Shown: one piece after another, positions 8,137 through 17,523 of the stretch
Numbering within the stretch: the first letter of the stretch is position 1
How the letters are laid out: the number at the start of each line of letters is the position of its first letter
Assembly: GCA_002049545.1 (NCBI GenBank)
Contig: LLYT01000014.1
Location: 1 to 41,659, forward strand
DNA length: 41,659 nt
Direction of reading: 5' to 3'
Source of the DNA: Deltaproteobacteria bacterium tcs-42
GTDB lineage: Bacteria; Desulfobacterota; Desulfuromonadia; Desulfuromonadales; Geopsychrobacteraceae
Position numbers and translations under genes: made by a program
Notes under the pieces: model-generated
Database searches by the model: none
What the model saw: the letters and a program-made list of their open reading frames with translations, nothing else
What the model was told of the DNA's origin: nothing

Positions 8137-9165
8137 TTATGAACCGAAAAGAGGTCCGTTGCCATCTGTCTGTGCTGGAGTCCGGTGAAAATGGCGAAAG
8201 CAGCTTTCTGTGACAACACGGCCACGCGGAGTTCGATTGAGAAACCCCTGCTGAATCAGGTAGGGTTCTATAACCTCCTCGATCGTGTCCCGTTCTTCAC
8301 CTATGGCTGCTGCCAGAGTATCCAGGCCAACGGGGCCCCCCGAAAATTTATCGATGATGGTCAGCAGCAAGAGGCAATCCATGTAGTCAAAACCTTGATT
8401 GTCAACTTCCAGCCGTTGCAAGGAATGGTCTGCGAGTTCGCGGGTGATTTTACCGTCACCTTCAATTTCGGCAAAATCACGGACCCGACGGAGTAACCGG
8501 TTGACGATGCGCGGGGTTCCCCGACTGCGGCGGGCAATCTCTTCGGCGCCATCATTGTCGATCTCGATTTCAAGGATATTTGCACTGCGCCTGACGATCG
8601 TTGTCAATTCGTCTTTGGAATAAAATTCAAGTCGGCTGATTACACCAAAACGATCCCGTAATGGCGATGAAAGCAGTCCGGCGCGGGTTGTGGCTCCAAC
8701 CAGGGTAAAGCGGGGGATATCCAGCTTGATGGTGCGAGCCGAAGGGCCCTGGCCGATCATGATATCGAGCTGGTAATCTTCCATTGCTGGATAGAGAATT
8801 TCTTCAACGACCGGAGATAAACGATGGATTTCATCGATAAACAGAACGTCTCCCTCTTCAAGATTAGTCAAAACGGCCGCCAGATCCCCGGTTTTTTCAA
8901 TGACCGGGCCGGAGGTGGTCTTGATGCTGACTCCCATTTCCTGAGCAATAATATTGGCAAGTGTAGTTTTTCCCAATCCGGGAGGGCCGAAAAAGAGAAC
9001 ATGATCGAGCGCCTCCTGACGATTGCGGGCGGCATCAATAAAGACCTTCAAATTTCGCTTTGCCTTGCTTTGACCAACATATTCCTGTAGGGATTTCGGG
9101 CGCAGTCCAACCTCAAAATTGATTTCCTCGGGTTGACCATCGGCGGCAATCAGGCGTTCGCTCAT
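8137..9165 (-). CDS. ruvB: Holliday junction branch migration ATPase RuvB
   Basis: RuvB is the hexameric AAA+ motor that, with RuvA, drives branch migration of Holliday junctions. The 342-residue product has normal length. It has Walker A GPPGLGKT at residues 60-67, Walker B in LFIDEIHRL, sensor I in [10 protein letters not shown], and the arginine finger in SPLRDRFG. The C-terminal winged-helix DNA-binding domain ([25 protein letters not shown]) is intact. It lies 11 bases after ruvA. The end, PLFGS, is followed by the unknown gene at 5805-8123. The family assignment is certain. Confidence 0.98.
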   Translation of the reverse strand: MSERLIAADGQPEEINFEVGLRPKSLQEYVGQSKAKRNLKVFIDAARNRQEALDHVLFFGPPGLGKTTLANIIAQEMGVSIKTTSGPVIEKTGDLAAVLTNLEEGDVLFIDEIHRLSPVVEEILYPAMEDYQLDIMIGQGPSARTIKLDIPRFTLVGATTRAGLLSSPLRDRFGVISRLEFYSKDELTTIVRRSANILEIEIDNDGAEEIARRSRGTPRIVNRLLRRVRDFAEIEGDGKITRELADHSLQRLEVDNQGFDYMDCLLLLTIIDKFSGGPVGLDTLAAAIGEERDTIEEVIEPYLIQQGFLNRTPRGRVVTESCFRHFHRTPAQTDGNGPLFGS

Positions 9166-9176
9166 TTTTTCTCCAG

Positions 9177-9776
9177 CTATTTCAGAAGGACTTGCAGTGC
9201 AGCTTTTAAAATATCTTCAAGGGGGGCTTCTGGAGCCAACTGTAGATTTGTCAAGGCGCGTTTTGCCAGGGTCTCTTTGTAACCCAGATTGACCAGGGCT
9301 GAAAGTGCTTCCTTGTGGTTCTCATCCGGGGTCGGTATGCTGCGGCTTGTTGGCGTAAGGGATGCGGAAGCGGCGAATGCTGTGGCTTTTTCCTGGAGCT
9401 CAAGCACCAGCCGTTCCGCACTTTTTTTACCGATTCCGGGAATATCTGTCAGACGGGGGATGTCCCCCTGGCTGAGTGCCAGTGACAGATCATCGGTCGG
9501 AATGTGCGAAAGGACCGTGATCGCCAGTTTCGGGCCGACACCGGAGACCGATATCAACAAGCCAAAGAGATCTTTTTCTGCGCTGCTGGAAAAACCGAAC
9601 AGGGTGATAGCATCTTCTTTAACGTGGGTGTGAACCTGTAGCTGAACCTTGCCATCTTCAGGCAGTCCATAAAATGTCGAGAGGGGAATCCACACCCGGT
9701 AGCCGACCCCGGCAACATCAACAATGATCTGCTCCGGACTGCGATGGACTAATTGTCCGGTTAAAAGGGCAATCAT
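9177..9776 (-). CDS. ruvA: Holliday junction DNA-binding protein RuvA
   Basis: RuvA forms the tetramer that clamps the four-way junction and loads RuvB. The 199-residue product has the N-terminal OB-fold ([20 protein letters not shown]), the tandem helix-hairpin-helix region with [17 protein letters not shown] and [19 protein letters not shown], and the C-terminal RuvB-binding domain ([20 protein letters not shown]). Length and domain order are normal. Its ATG overlaps the ruvC stop by four bases (ATGA), which points to translational coupling. Confidence 0.98.
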   Translation of the reverse strand: MIALLTGQLVHRSPEQIIVDVAGVGYRVWIPLSTFYGLPEDGKVQLQVHTHVKEDAITLFGFSSSAEKDLFGLLISVSGVGPKLAITVLSHIPTDDLSLALSQGDIPRLTDIPGIGKKSAERLVLELQEKATAFAASASLTPTSRSIPTPDENHKEALSALVNLGYKETLAKRALTNLQLAPEAPLEDILKAALQVLLK

Positions 9777-10291
9777 GATCGTCTTCCTCGAATTTCCCGG
9801 GTCGTTAGCGCAATTTTTCCACCCGAGTGATGACTATGGGCATGGCAAATTGCGACTGCAAGTGCGTCAGCTGCATCTTCCTGAGCGATTTCAGGCAGGT
9901 TCAATAAAGTTTTAGTCATCTGTTGGACCTGATTTTTTCCTGCACGGCCATAACCGACAACAGCACTTTTTACCTGCAATGCCGAGTATTCAGCAACGGG
10001 CAGACCCGCATTAATTCCAGCCAGTAGGGCGATCCCCCGGGCGTGTCCCAGTTTCAGTGCCGACGCCGGGTTGCGCGCCATGAAAACCTGTTCGACGGCA
10101 ACCGCTTCTGGTTGATGTTTTTCGATCAGTGTACAGAGTTTCTGATAAATTATTTGCAAGCGAACTGCAAGAGCATCCTTGCTATGGGTAAAGATTGCTC
10201 CGTTGTCGATATGGATCAGGCGATTGCCACGCTGCTCGATAAAACCGTAACCGGTAGCTTTGCTACCTGGATCAATGCCTAAAATTCGCAT
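9773..10291 (-). CDS. ruvC: Crossover junction endodeoxyribonuclease RuvC
   Basis: RuvC cuts Holliday junctions symmetrically as a dimer with an RNase H fold. The 172-residue product begins [19 protein letters not shown], with the first catalytic aspartate at D7. The acidic residue in [19 protein letters not shown] and the pair in [15 protein letters not shown] complete the site. It is first of the overlapping ruvC-ruvA-ruvB set and follows yebC by 80 bases, the usual order in many bacteria. Confidence 0.97.
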   Translation of the reverse strand: MRILGIDPGSKATGYGFIEQRGNRLIHIDNGAIFTHSKDALAVRLQIIYQKLCTLIEKHQPEAVAVEQVFMARNPASALKLGHARGIALLAGINAGLPVAEYSALQVKSAVVGYGRAGKNQVQQMTKTLLNLPEIAQEDAADALAVAICHAHSHHSGGKIALTTREIRGRRS

Positions 10292-10371
10292 AAAAAAAGC
10301 TCAAGGATCATGGTTCAAGGACCAAGGTTCAATTCGTGTCCCCTGGACCTTGCGCCGACAAATTATGGCCA
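10292..10371. repeat. Short low-complexity repeat between yebC and ruvC
   Basis: About 50 bases are built from variants of a CAAGGnnCA(A/T)GGTTCAA motif, with CTGGACCTTG as a partly inverted version. Such repeats can expand or pair as weak hairpins. No gene or U-rich terminator is visible. Confidence 0.35.
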
Positions 10372-11118
10372 TCAGCTCATGATGCGTTCCATCTCATCGT
10401 CAGAGATATCGAGATTGGTATGAACATTCTGCACATCATCGTTGTCTTCCAGAACGTCAATCATTTTCATCAATGATTCAGCCTGTTTGCCTTCAACCGG
10501 GCTCAGGGTTTGGGGAATCATGGTGACTTCCGCTGCTCGATATTTGAATCCCTGTTCTTCGAGACTGTTTCTGATGGTTTCAAACTCTGCCGGGGCGGTG
10601 ACAATCTCGATGATGCCATCTTCTTCTTTGACATCTTCAGCGCCTGCTTCGAGGGCCGCTTCAAAAATAGTGTCAAAGTCGTTATCATCGGAAAAGATGA
10701 TTTGTCCTTTGCGATCAAACATAAATGCTACGGATCCGCTGACACCAAGGCTGCCACCATATTTATTAAAAGCATGGCGCACCTCTGCGACTGTCCGGGT
10801 CCGGTTGTCGGTCATGAATTCAACGATGACGGCGACGCCTCCCGGGCCATATCCTTCAAAAATGTCCTCTTCGTAGGTGACCCCATCGAGGTCTCCGGTC
10901 CCTTTTTTGATGCCACGATCAATGTTATCTTTGGGCATGTTGGCTTGTTTTGCCTTGTCGACTGCCAGTCGCAGGCGAGCGTTGGATTCAAGATCTGCTC
11001 CCCCAATTTTGGCTGCAATGGTGATTTCTTTGATCAGTTTTGTAAATATTTTTCCACGCTTGGCATCTTGTGCCCCTTTGCGGTGTTTGATATTGGCCCA
11101 TTTACTATGTCCAGCCAT
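10372..11118 (-). CDS. YebC/PmpR family regulatory or translation protein
   Basis: The 248-residue product begins [20 protein letters not shown], the conserved opening of the YebC/TACO1 family, and shows the signature [21 protein letters not shown]. Members act as DNA-binding regulators (PmpR type). More recent work links the family to ribosome rescue at proline-rich stalls. Which applies here cannot be told from sequence. The start is the ATG at 11116-11118, with AAGGAG nine bases upstream; a frame extending to 11151 lacks a matching site. The gene precedes ruvC on the same strand, the common arrangement. Confidence 0.93.
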   Translation of the reverse strand: MAGHSKWANIKHRKGAQDAKRGKIFTKLIKEITIAAKIGGADLESNARLRLAVDKAKQANMPKDNIDRGIKKGTGDLDGVTYEEDIFEGYGPGGVAVIVEFMTDNRTRTVAEVRHAFNKYGGSLGVSGSVAFMFDRKGQIIFSDDNDFDTIFEAALEAGAEDVKEEDGIIEIVTAPAEFETIRNSLEEQGFKYRAAEVTMIPQTLSPVEGKQAESLMKMIDVLEDNDDVQNVHTNLDISDDEMERIMS

Positions 11119-11145
11119 GAAAATTGCTCCTTGCTTTTTTAGATT

Positions 11146-11178
11146 AAACAAAACGCCGGCAGTGCCGGCGTTTTGTTT
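11146..11178 (-). terminator. Rho-independent terminator after the cytidylate-kinase-like gene
   Basis: AAACAAAACGCCGGC and its complement around an AGT loop form a perfect stem, ending in TTTTGTTT on the minus strand. It lies between the kinase-like gene and yebC, so the two are probably separate transcripts. Confidence 0.8.
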
Positions 11179-11213
11179 GTCATGTTTCGTGTACTTGTCG
11201 GGAACTGAAATTA

Positions 11214-12020
11214 TCAGTAGTGGATTATTTTCAGGTCGTCAGTGACTCCAGCGACCCCTTCAACTTTTTCTGTATCATCTATGACCGCTTGACGTTCAGC
11301 TTCACTGTAGATATGGCCCGACAGGGTGACGTGGCAATTGGCCACATCAATGTTGAACCAGATGTCCTTGATGCGTTTATCATCCAAGCGGGCAATCTGG
11401 ATTTTTTTCTGGATGATTAAATCTTTGATTTTTAATTTGCAGGTTTGGTCTTTTTCGATCAGGTATGGATCTTTTATGGCTTCAATAATCAGTTGAGTTG
11501 CCATATCGGTAGAAATTCTGCTGGTGTTGATGACCATGTCGTATTCGATGGGGTTTGTCCAGTTGCGGTTAAAATAGTATTTAATAAAGCCAGCTCGTTG
11601 CTGGTCGCTTTTGCGCACTAAAGAACGGGCCAGGTCTGGATCGATCCACTCACGCTGAGCCCAGCGTTCGACCCTCTCTTCAAAGGGAGCAATAACCCGT
11701 ACGCGCAACACACTGGTAATCTCAGGAAGGAGATCCTGGCCACCACGACCATAGATGACAACGTCCCCTTGAAGGGCTTGCTCCAGTACGATCAGCTGAA
11801 TACGGTTCATATTCAGTTCAATTTGTCGATCCAGATTTTCAACAAATGCCGGTGGTTTTTCGTCAATCTGTTTCAGTGCTTCCTGGGTCAGGTCGTGACT
11901 CTCAGCGGCTTGCCTAATGACATCTCCATCGATCAGGGTGTAGCCAAGCTCCTCTGCAACCTGATTGACAATCGGGATGCCGCCGCTGCCCATCTCACGG
12001 GAAATGGTAATGATCGCCAT
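11214..12020 (-). CDS. Cytidylate kinase-like protein fused to a BON domain
   Basis: The 268-residue protein begins [17 protein letters not shown], the opening of the cytidylate-kinase-like family (Cytidylate_kin2 type). In place of a textbook Walker A it carries [16 protein letters not shown], an [14 protein letters not shown] segment and the [20 protein letters not shown] region follow. Residues ~195-268 form a BON-like domain ([40 protein letters not shown]). BON domains bind lipids or cell-envelope ligands in other proteins. No signal peptide is seen, so the protein is probably cytoplasmic. Substrate and role are unknown. It starts at ATG 12020 with GGAGAAAG upstream. Confidence 0.8.
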   Translation of the reverse strand: MAIITISREMGSGGIPIVNQVAEELGYTLIDGDVIRQAAESHDLTQEALKQIDEKPPAFVENLDRQIELNMNRIQLIVLEQALQGDVVIYGRGGQDLLPEITSVLRVRVIAPFEERVERWAQREWIDPDLARSLVRKSDQQRAGFIKYYFNRNWTNPIEYDMVINTSRISTDMATQLIIEAIKDPYLIEKDQTCKLKIKDLIIQKKIQIARLDDKRIKDIWFNIDVANCHVTLSGHIYSEAERQAVIDDTEKVEGVAGVTDDLKIIHY

Positions 12021-12191
12021 AAAACTTTCTCCAATATAAAATCTGTGAGGTACTCATTCTGATTTATACAGCGACCGATAATGACATGAATGACCTTCAA
12101 GTTCAAGCGTTTGTGTTGGTTTTATCCCTTGTCTTTGATTTGTGCACTGGCTATAATCCCGCTCTTTAATTTCAGTTTTGGCGGATATCTT

Positions 12192-13349
12192 ATGAGCGAA
12201 GAACAGAAATCGGGGCTCGTTGCAGAACTACAACGGCAAATTGAATCGGTTGGCGGAATTCCTTTTGCCGATTTTATGGAACAAGCTCTTTATCATCCTG
12301 AGCACGGTTATTACACGTCTGGGCGAACCCGAATCGGCAAGCAAGGCGATTTTTTTACTTCATCGAGTGTTCATTCGTGCTTTGGTCAATTGATCGCCCG
12401 ACAATTGGAGCAGATGTGGCATCTATCAGGACAGGGTGCCTTCATCATCGCTGAACAGGGGGCCGGTGAAGGGCACCTTTGCCTTGATATTCTGGATGCT
12501 CTGGAGGATAAATATCCCGAATTTTATGCCTGTCTCGAATACCGGATTGTAGAAATCAGCGCCGCTAACCGACGGCGGCAGGAACAGGCTTTACAGCGAC
12601 ATTTTTCCGCTGGACGAGTGACCTGGTGTGAATTTGACGATCTGCAGGGGATGCAGGGCTGTTTTGTCAGCAATGAACTTCTCGATGCTTTCCCGATCCA
12701 TTTAATTGAAAAGCACGCAGGAAAATTGCAGGAAGTCTATGTGGTGAACAGGGGCGACGGTTTTGCTGAAGAGTTACGCCCCCTTTCTGTCAATCTGATC
12801 CAGGATTATTTTCAGCGCATTGGAATTGAGCCGGCAGAAGGGAACCGCTGTGAAGTCAACCTTGCTGCTTGTGACTGGATGGAGCGGGTTGCTGCGGTTC
12901 TTGAACGTGGCTTTGTCTTGACCGTTGATTACGGTTTTCTGGCCGAAGAACTGCATGCCCCTTTTCGCCACGCTGGAACCTTCCTCTGCTATCACCAGCA
13001 TCAAACCAGTGAAGATCCTTACCGACGGGTTGGTTGTCAGGATATGACGGCTCATATTGACTTTACGACTTTGCAGGAGGTTGGTTGTCAGCAGGGTTTG
13101 GATACCCTTTATTTTGGCCAGCAATACCAATTTCTAATGGGACTCGGTTTTCTCGAGATGTTGATGGAGATGGAGAGTCGCGAAACCGATCCGAAAAAAG
13201 CTCAGGCATTACGGATGAATTTAAAGACTCTGATTCTGCCGGAAGGGGGGATGGGTGAAAGTTTCAAGGTTCTTGTCCAGGGGAAAAATGTTGGTCGACC
13301 GGAACTTATCTGCAATAAACGGATTCGCGATATTGCCATGCCCACATGA
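12192..13349 (+). CDS. MidA/NDUFAF7-family SAM-dependent methyltransferase
   Basis: The 385-residue product matches the MidA family (Methyltransf_28), whose mitochondrial member NDUFAF7 methylates an arginine of complex I. Diagnostic stretches are IPFADFMEQALYHPEHGYYTSGR near the N-terminus, EQGAGEGHLCLDILDAL (SAM-binding glycine loop), CFVSNELLDAFPIHL and LTVDYGFLAEE. I use the ATG at 12192 because the family begins near this sequence. The frame extends upstream to 12090 through a hydrophobic stretch that I consider accidental, though it might be an alternative N-terminus. The bacterial substrate is not known from the sequence. The gene is divergent from the kinase-BON gene. Confidence 0.88.
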   Translation: MSEEQKSGLVAELQRQIESVGGIPFADFMEQALYHPEHGYYTSGRTRIGKQGDFFTSSSVHSCFGQLIARQLEQMWHLSGQGAFIIAEQGAGEGHLCLDILDALEDKYPEFYACLEYRIVEISAANRRRQEQALQRHFSAGRVTWCEFDDLQGMQGCFVSNELLDAFPIHLIEKHAGKLQEVYVVNRGDGFAEELRPLSVNLIQDYFQRIGIEPAEGNRCEVNLAACDWMERVAAVLERGFVLTVDYGFLAEELHAPFRHAGTFLCYHQHQTSEDPYRRVGCQDMTAHIDFTTLQEVGCQQGLDTLYFGQQYQFLMGLGFLEMLMEMESRETDPKKAQALRMNLKTLILPEGGMGESFKVLVQGKNVGRPELICNKRIRDIAMPT

Positions 13350-13375
13350 GCTTTCCAGCGCTATAATATCGAAAC

Positions 13376-13405
13376 TTGCAAAATAGTTGCAATTGTCTAT
13401 ATACT
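13376..13405 (+). promoter_or_regulatory. Candidate sigma-70 promoter for the Nfu-type gene
   Basis: TTGCAA (13376-13381) and TATACT (13400-13405) are 18 bases apart, about 38 bases before the ATG. The match to consensus is good, but it is a prediction only. Confidence 0.45.
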
Positions 13406-13442
13406 TTACCAATAAACTCATAATTAGCGGAGGAAAAATCTG

Positions 13443-13667
13443 ATGAAAGAACGTGTTGAGGAAGTTTTAAACCTGATTCGCCCCATGTTGCAAGCCGATG
13501 GCGGCGATGTTGAACTGGTGGATGTCTCGGACGATGGGATTGTCAGCGTCAAGTTGACCGGTGCCTGTGGTTCTTGTCCGATGTCGACTATGACTTTGAA
13601 GGTGGGAATCGAGCGTAATCTGATGGAGCAGATTCCAGAAGTCAAAGAAGTTGTTCAAGTTCAATAG
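13443..13667 (+). CDS. NifU C-terminal domain (Nfu-type) Fe-S scaffold protein
   Basis: The 74-residue protein is a stand-alone Nfu domain, which assembles or carries [4Fe-4S] clusters for delivery to apoproteins. The CxxC that binds the cluster is CGSC (C42, C45), in a [20 protein letters not shown] context. [16 protein letters not shown] near the start is also typical. The start is ATG 13443, with GGAGG upstream. A bidirectional terminator follows. It is a single-gene unit with its own candidate promoter. Confidence 0.95.
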   Translation: MKERVEEVLNLIRPMLQADGGDVELVDVSDDGIVSVKLTGACGSCPMSTMTLKVGIERNLMEQIPEVKEVVQVQ

Positions 13668-13687
13668 TTCAGCTTTTCGACAGTCAT

Positions 13688-13725
13688 AAAAAAAGGCTCA
13701 CAAGTGGATTGTGAGCCTTTTTTTA
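13688..13725. terminator. Bidirectional rho-independent terminator
   Basis: AAAAAAAGGCTCACAA and TTGTGAGCCTTTTTTT form a perfect stem with T-runs on both strands, between the convergent Nfu gene and the YcxB-like gene. Confidence 0.9.
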
Positions 13726-13744
13726 TACAAGTGAATCTGCTGTG

Positions 13745-14251
13745 TTATTTTTTTGCCAGATCCTGAACTTTATTCAGTTTCAGGATGTTGATGATTTCCT
13801 GCTTATCTTCCGCTGCAATCGCTTCATTGGGGATGAAGAAAAACGAGGCTTCCTTCAGATACAAGAGTAGCCCCGGTTTTGCAACCCGATAGCCATAGAA
13901 TATTTCCCAGTTAAATTCAAACTCCTGCCCTTGTTCGATCCCGGCAATTTTGTCCTGATCTATGGTGTAGTCAATCTTGCCCGGAAAATGGGGTTTGGCT
14001 TTAATCTTTTTCACCGCCTTATTGACCAGATATTGCTTGGCAAAAACACAATAGAGTCCAAAGGCGATCATACCAAAGGCAATCAGCCGATTATCAAATA
14101 ACCCCAACAAACCGCAAGCCCCGACAATCCAGGTGACTGTTCCATAGAAGAAGCGCAGCTTGAAACGCTTATCGGATGAATAATAAGCATTATAAAAAGT
14201 GCGCCAGATTTTTTCATTGAGGTCGTACTGGATTTTGATTTGCTGGCTCAT
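13745..14251 (-). CDS. YcxB-like membrane protein
   Basis: The 168-residue protein begins MSQQIKIQYDLNEKIWRTFY. It has two hydrophobic segments at ~35-70 (VTWIVGACGLLGLF and FGMIAFGLYCVFAKQYL), then a soluble beta-rich part. Its EFNWEIFYGYRVAKPGLLLYL and FFFIPNEAI stretches match the pattern of the YcxB-like domain. Function is unknown. The ATG at 14249-14251 is chosen for the AAAGGA upstream; a few extra residues are possible by starting near 14278. It converges with the Nfu gene and shares its terminator. Confidence 0.65.
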   Translation of the reverse strand: MSQQIKIQYDLNEKIWRTFYNAYYSSDKRFKLRFFYGTVTWIVGACGLLGLFDNRLIAFGMIAFGLYCVFAKQYLVNKAVKKIKAKPHFPGKIDYTIDQDKIAGIEQGQEFEFNWEIFYGYRVAKPGLLLYLKEASFFFIPNEAIAAEDKQEIINILKLNKVQDLAKK

Positions 14252-14346
14252 GGGCTGTCCTTTGTCTCCTGGTATCATTGTACGTGTGTGGAGCGATCGT
14301 TGTGATCGCCCGGTAGGTATTGCTGGTCAAATTCGGCCATTCGTCC

Positions 14347-15549
14347 TTACGATTCTCCTCGCAGAAAACTGCTCAGGCGTAACAGGATCCCCTGTTTGGT
14401 GATTAAGGCACCATGGGGACAAAGTTCCTGACAGCAGAAGCAGCGGATACAACGGTCATAGTCGATCTGCAGTCTGTTATGTTCAATCTTCATTGCTTCG
14501 GGTGGACAGTGGGTGACGCAGTCGTTACACAGCAAGCAGAGTTTATGATCAGGTTCGGGGCGGGCGGTCAGGGCATTTTTGAGGAGATGTTTCAGCCCTC
14601 CCTTGAGGCCAAAGTTGACATCGGTTGTTTTCGCCGCCCGGAAATGTTTTATTTTCAGGGATTCAAGTGGATCACCGCTGAGCTGCAGTTGTTGCAGTCG
14701 CGTATAGGGTCGTTCTGTCTCAATCGCTTGCTGTTGTGTCCAGACCTGGTGTGGTTGTAGCCCAACCAGTTCTGTTGCTACGGTATCGATAGCTTGTGGA
14801 TGACTGCCTGCCAATAATGCCCCGATTTGTACTGGATCTCCACTGCCGGGGCCTTCACCCTCCATTCCAACGACTGCATCAACAATGGTCAATGCAGGGG
14901 GCAGTGCTTCGCAGAGCTCCAGCAACATCATGGCGAAAAAAGCTTTATCGGTTCCAGCCTGCAGGTGGAGGCGGGGTTTGCGCAGACCAACAACAGCCCC
15001 GAACATGTTTTTAACGCCGCAGGTCAATCCCATCATCTGGTGGGTTTTTAGTTTCGGCAGGTTGATGACGACATCGGCATCCAGAAGTTCCCGGGCAACT
15101 TCAAATTGTTGAAATGTTCCACCCTTCGGGTGAATTGTGACCGATGTTTCGAACCGGACAAAACGGCAACCCCTCTCTTCTGCAACGGCAAGAATGCCAC
15201 TTTTACGGGCAACAGTTTCGGGACTGCCAATGCCGGGTGAATCACCAAGCGACACTTCTCCACCGGCTCTTTGAACCAGTTGGATAACGCCACGGACAAT
15301 TTCCGGGTGAGTCGTGACGGCTTTTTCGGGCGTTTTGCCCGCGAGGAGGTTTGGTTTGATAAGGACGCTCTGCCCCGGTTTGACAAAGGCCGACATGCCA
15401 CCGAGTGGCTCGAGAAGTTTTTCGAGTGCGACCAGGGTCTCGGTTGGATCATAGCTGTTCAGCCTCTGCAAAGAAACCTGGGTATGATCTGGCTTGGGTG
15501 GGGATTGCAAAAGAATAAACCTTTTGTTGATTTTGGTTTGAGCGTACAA
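14347..15549 (-). CDS. DUF362 domain protein with two 4Fe-4S ferredoxin motifs
   Basis: The first ~290 residues match DUF362: VLIKPNLLAGKTPEKAVTTHPEIVRG, VSLGDSPGIG, ADVVINLPKLKTHQMMGLTCGVKNMFG. The C-terminal ~60 residues carry two cluster-binding motifs, CLLCNDCVTHCPP and CIRCFCCQELCPHG, so a redox or electron-transfer role is likely. The substrate is unknown. The frame opens with TTG at 15549, three bases after an AAGGA that overlaps the upstream gene's end. A second TTG, about 13 codons in and nine bases from AAAAGG, is also possible, so the N-terminus is uncertain. The start lies 6 bases after the hydrolase stop, so the two are probably one operon. Confidence 0.85.
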   Translation of the reverse strand: MYAQTKINKRFILLQSPPKPDHTQVSLQRLNSYDPTETLVALEKLLEPLGGMSAFVKPGQSVLIKPNLLAGKTPEKAVTTHPEIVRGVIQLVQRAGGEVSLGDSPGIGSPETVARKSGILAVAEERGCRFVRFETSVTIHPKGGTFQQFEVARELLDADVVINLPKLKTHQMMGLTCGVKNMFGAVVGLRKPRLHLQAGTDKAFFAMMLLELCEALPPALTIVDAVVGMEGEGPGSGDPVQIGALLAGSHPQAIDTVATELVGLQPHQVWTQQQAIETERPYTRLQQLQLSGDPLESLKIKHFRAAKTTDVNFGLKGGLKHLLKNALTARPEPDHKLCLLCNDCVTHCPPEAMKIEHNRLQIDYDRCIRCFCCQELCPHGALITKQGILLRLSSFLRGES

Positions 15550-15555
15550 ATGTCC

Positions 15556-16413
15556 TTAAACGGGGGCGTCAATCGGTTCTTTTAAGGCTGTAATGGTCGC
15601 ATTTACAGGGGCTTTCCGATAGATCAGTGAAGTATGTCCCATACCGTCAAGTTCGACCGCCTTTCCCCAGGAAAGATGGTTGTTGGAGTTTGGCAGCACC
15701 ATATTGTCTTTACGGGTATAAATATTGGTCAATTGGATCGCTTCAGGAATGGGGGCACCATTGAGTCGTTTGAGGAAATCAGAATTGGGGATCAATAGTT
15801 TGCCCAGAGAGTCGATCGTCAATGTTGCCAGTTTTGAACCGTGATGGGGAGAACCAAGGCAGATTAACCGTTCCACTTTGTCGTCGCCTCCACGGAGCTG
15901 GATATAGTTACGGGCAATCATCCCCCCCATGGAATGTCCGACCAGATTGACCTTGTTGACTCCGAGCTGGTGACGCAGTTCATCAATTTTCTTTGCCAAC
16001 AGTTCGGTCAGAACTTCTTCGCTGTGCCAGGAAGAAAGATTTAAGGTCACGATATTATTAAATCCCTGTTGGCGAAGTTGGCGTTTAAACCAGAACCAGC
16101 AGGACTGGTTGACAAACAAGCCATGCAGCAGCAGAACGGGAGTTTCGTTGCGCTGCAGGGTCTGATTATTTCTATTGATCAGGCCAAATGGAATGATGAG
16201 AATAGTGATGAAATCGAAGAAAACTTCGGGGAATATCAGTGCAATTGTCAGTTTCAGGTTTTTTATACTGAACCTTTTCCTGGCCAGGTCGGGATTGCTA
16301 TTAGAATATTCATACCAGCAGATACTGTAGCTGAGCATGACAACCAGCAGGTCAAATATTAATAAGCCCAGATTTGTTATGATAAAAAGAGATAATAACA
16401 GGGATGTGATCAC
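15556..16413 (-). CDS. Membrane-anchored alpha/beta hydrolase (lipase/esterase-like)
   Basis: The N-terminal ~85 residues contain two or three hydrophobic helices. They are followed by the alpha/beta-hydrolase core. TPVLLLHGLFVNQSCW provides the HG oxyanion motif. VNLVGHSMGGMIARNY holds the nucleophile serine in GHSMGG. ELDGMGHTSLIY holds the catalytic histidine candidate. The closest known families are triacylglycerol lipases and phosphatidylcholine or acyl-ester hydrolases; the substrate is not evident. I choose GTG at 16413, with GGAG six bases upstream, giving 285 residues; the frame extends to a TTG at 16431. It probably shares a transcript with the DUF362 gene. Confidence 0.8.
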   Translation of the reverse strand: MITSLLLSLFIITNLGLLIFDLLVVMLSYSICWYEYSNSNPDLARKRFSIKNLKLTIALIFPEVFFDFITILIIPFGLINRNNQTLQRNETPVLLLHGLFVNQSCWFWFKRQLRQQGFNNIVTLNLSSWHSEEVLTELLAKKIDELRHQLGVNKVNLVGHSMGGMIARNYIQLRGGDDKVERLICLGSPHHGSKLATLTIDSLGKLLIPNSDFLKRLNGAPIPEAIQLTNIYTRKDNMVLPNSNNHLSWGKAVELDGMGHTSLIYRKAPVNATITALKEPIDAPV

Positions 16414-16569
16414 AAAATTCTCCACAGACAAAAGCTGACGCAGTCAATTTTTTGGGGTATTCTCGATTCTGGCCGTGCCTTCCCCACGGTGTACAGTTGA
16501 AGTATCGCACGCTGATGTGAAGTCGTCAATCGGTGGAGTGACAATAACAGAAAGCTGACGGAGATCTCT

Positions 16570-17469
16570 GTGAAACAGTACTTGCGAAGGTTTGAACAAC
16601 ATCTGGCGGTTGAGCGTAACCTTTCGCCACGAACGGTTGAGGCTTACATGCGCGATCTTCGCCAGTTCTCCAGTTTTATTGAACAGGCTGAGGCTGCGAA
16701 CGGTCAAGCAGGTTTCCCGGAGTGTATCGATTTATTATTATTGCGACAATATCTGGCCCGATTGCACAAATCGTGCGGTCGGACCAGTATCGCCCGTAAA
16801 TTGTCATCGATAAAAGGGTTCTTGCGTTTTCTGGTCCGTGAAGGGGCGTTGGCAGATTCTCCGGCTGATGCCCTGTCTACGCCACGGCAGGAACACTATT
16901 TGCCTAAAGTTCTCAGCGCTGAACAGGTCGGTCAGCTGTTGGATCGATCTCCTCCCGGACAACAATTGCTCGTGTTGCGTGATCTGGCCATTTTCGAATT
17001 AACGTATTCTTGTGGCTTGCGGGTTGGAGAATTGACCCATCTTGATGTCGGTGCTGTTGATCTGGAAAATTGTCAGGTCAGAGTTCTGGGCAAAGGAAAC
17101 AAGGAACGGATTCTGCCGATTGGCCGACAGGCCTGCGGTGCTCTGCGAAATTACCTTGCCAGCCGAGAACCGTCAGATCAACATGGTGCTCTGTTCCTCA
17201 ACCAGCGGGGCGGGCGACTGACGGCGCGAAGTATCCAGCGCAATCTGAAGAATCGCTTGTTGCAGTTTAACTTGCCGACCGATGCCACTCCACATGCTCT
17301 GCGTCATTCCTTTGCCACCCACCTGCTCGATGCTGGCGCTGACCTGCGGGTTATCCAGGAGCTTCTTGGCCATGCTTCTCTCTCAACGACACAAAAATAT
17401 ACCAAAGTCAGTTTTTCCCATCTGGCGGATGTTTATGATCGTTGCCATCCCCGGAGTCAGAAAAAATAA
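16570..17469 (+). CDS. xerC: Tyrosine recombinase XerC
   Basis: XerC and XerD resolve chromosome dimers at dif at the end of replication. The 299-residue product has the SAM-like N-terminal core (LAVERNLSPRTVEAYMRDL) and a full catalytic set: R151 (SCGLRVGELTHL), K175, H242 and R245 (HALRHSFATHLL), H268 (LLGHASLSTTQKYT), and nucleophile Y277. The start is GTG 16570, with GGAG upstream. The length and absence of a linked attachment site argue for the housekeeping enzyme and against a mobile-element integrase. No neighbouring dapF or rhdA-type gene is present. Confidence 0.9.
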   Translation: MKQYLRRFEQHLAVERNLSPRTVEAYMRDLRQFSSFIEQAEAANGQAGFPECIDLLLLRQYLARLHKSCGRTSIARKLSSIKGFLRFLVREGALADSPADALSTPRQEHYLPKVLSAEQVGQLLDRSPPGQQLLVLRDLAIFELTYSCGLRVGELTHLDVGAVDLENCQVRVLGKGNKERILPIGRQACGALRNYLASREPSDQHGALFLNQRGGRLTARSIQRNLKNRLLQFNLPTDATPHALRHSFATHLLDAGADLRVIQELLGHASLSTTQKYTKVSFSHLADVYDRCHPRSQKK

Positions 17470-17488
17470 CTAAAACGGTAATAATTAC

Positions 17489-17516
17489 TTGACAAGTCGC
17501 GATTAATCATTAAGCT
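17489..17516 (+). promoter_or_regulatory. Candidate sigma-70 promoter for the peroxiredoxin gene
   Basis: A perfect TTGACA (17489-17494) lies 16 bases before TAAGCT, about 90 bases upstream of the start. The repeat at 17524-17574 would be in the 5' leader. No OxyR or PerR operator could be recognised by eye. Confidence 0.4.
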
Positions 17517-17523
17517 ACGGGGC

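Noticed and set aside
12090-12191. Hydrophobic N-terminal extension of the MidA-family protein
   Set aside because: The stretch could look like a signal peptide, but the family is cytoplasmic and begins near 12192.
16570-17469. Integrase of an integrative element
   Set aside because: Length, domain layout and context fit the housekeeping XerC, and no attachment repeat or cargo adjoins it.
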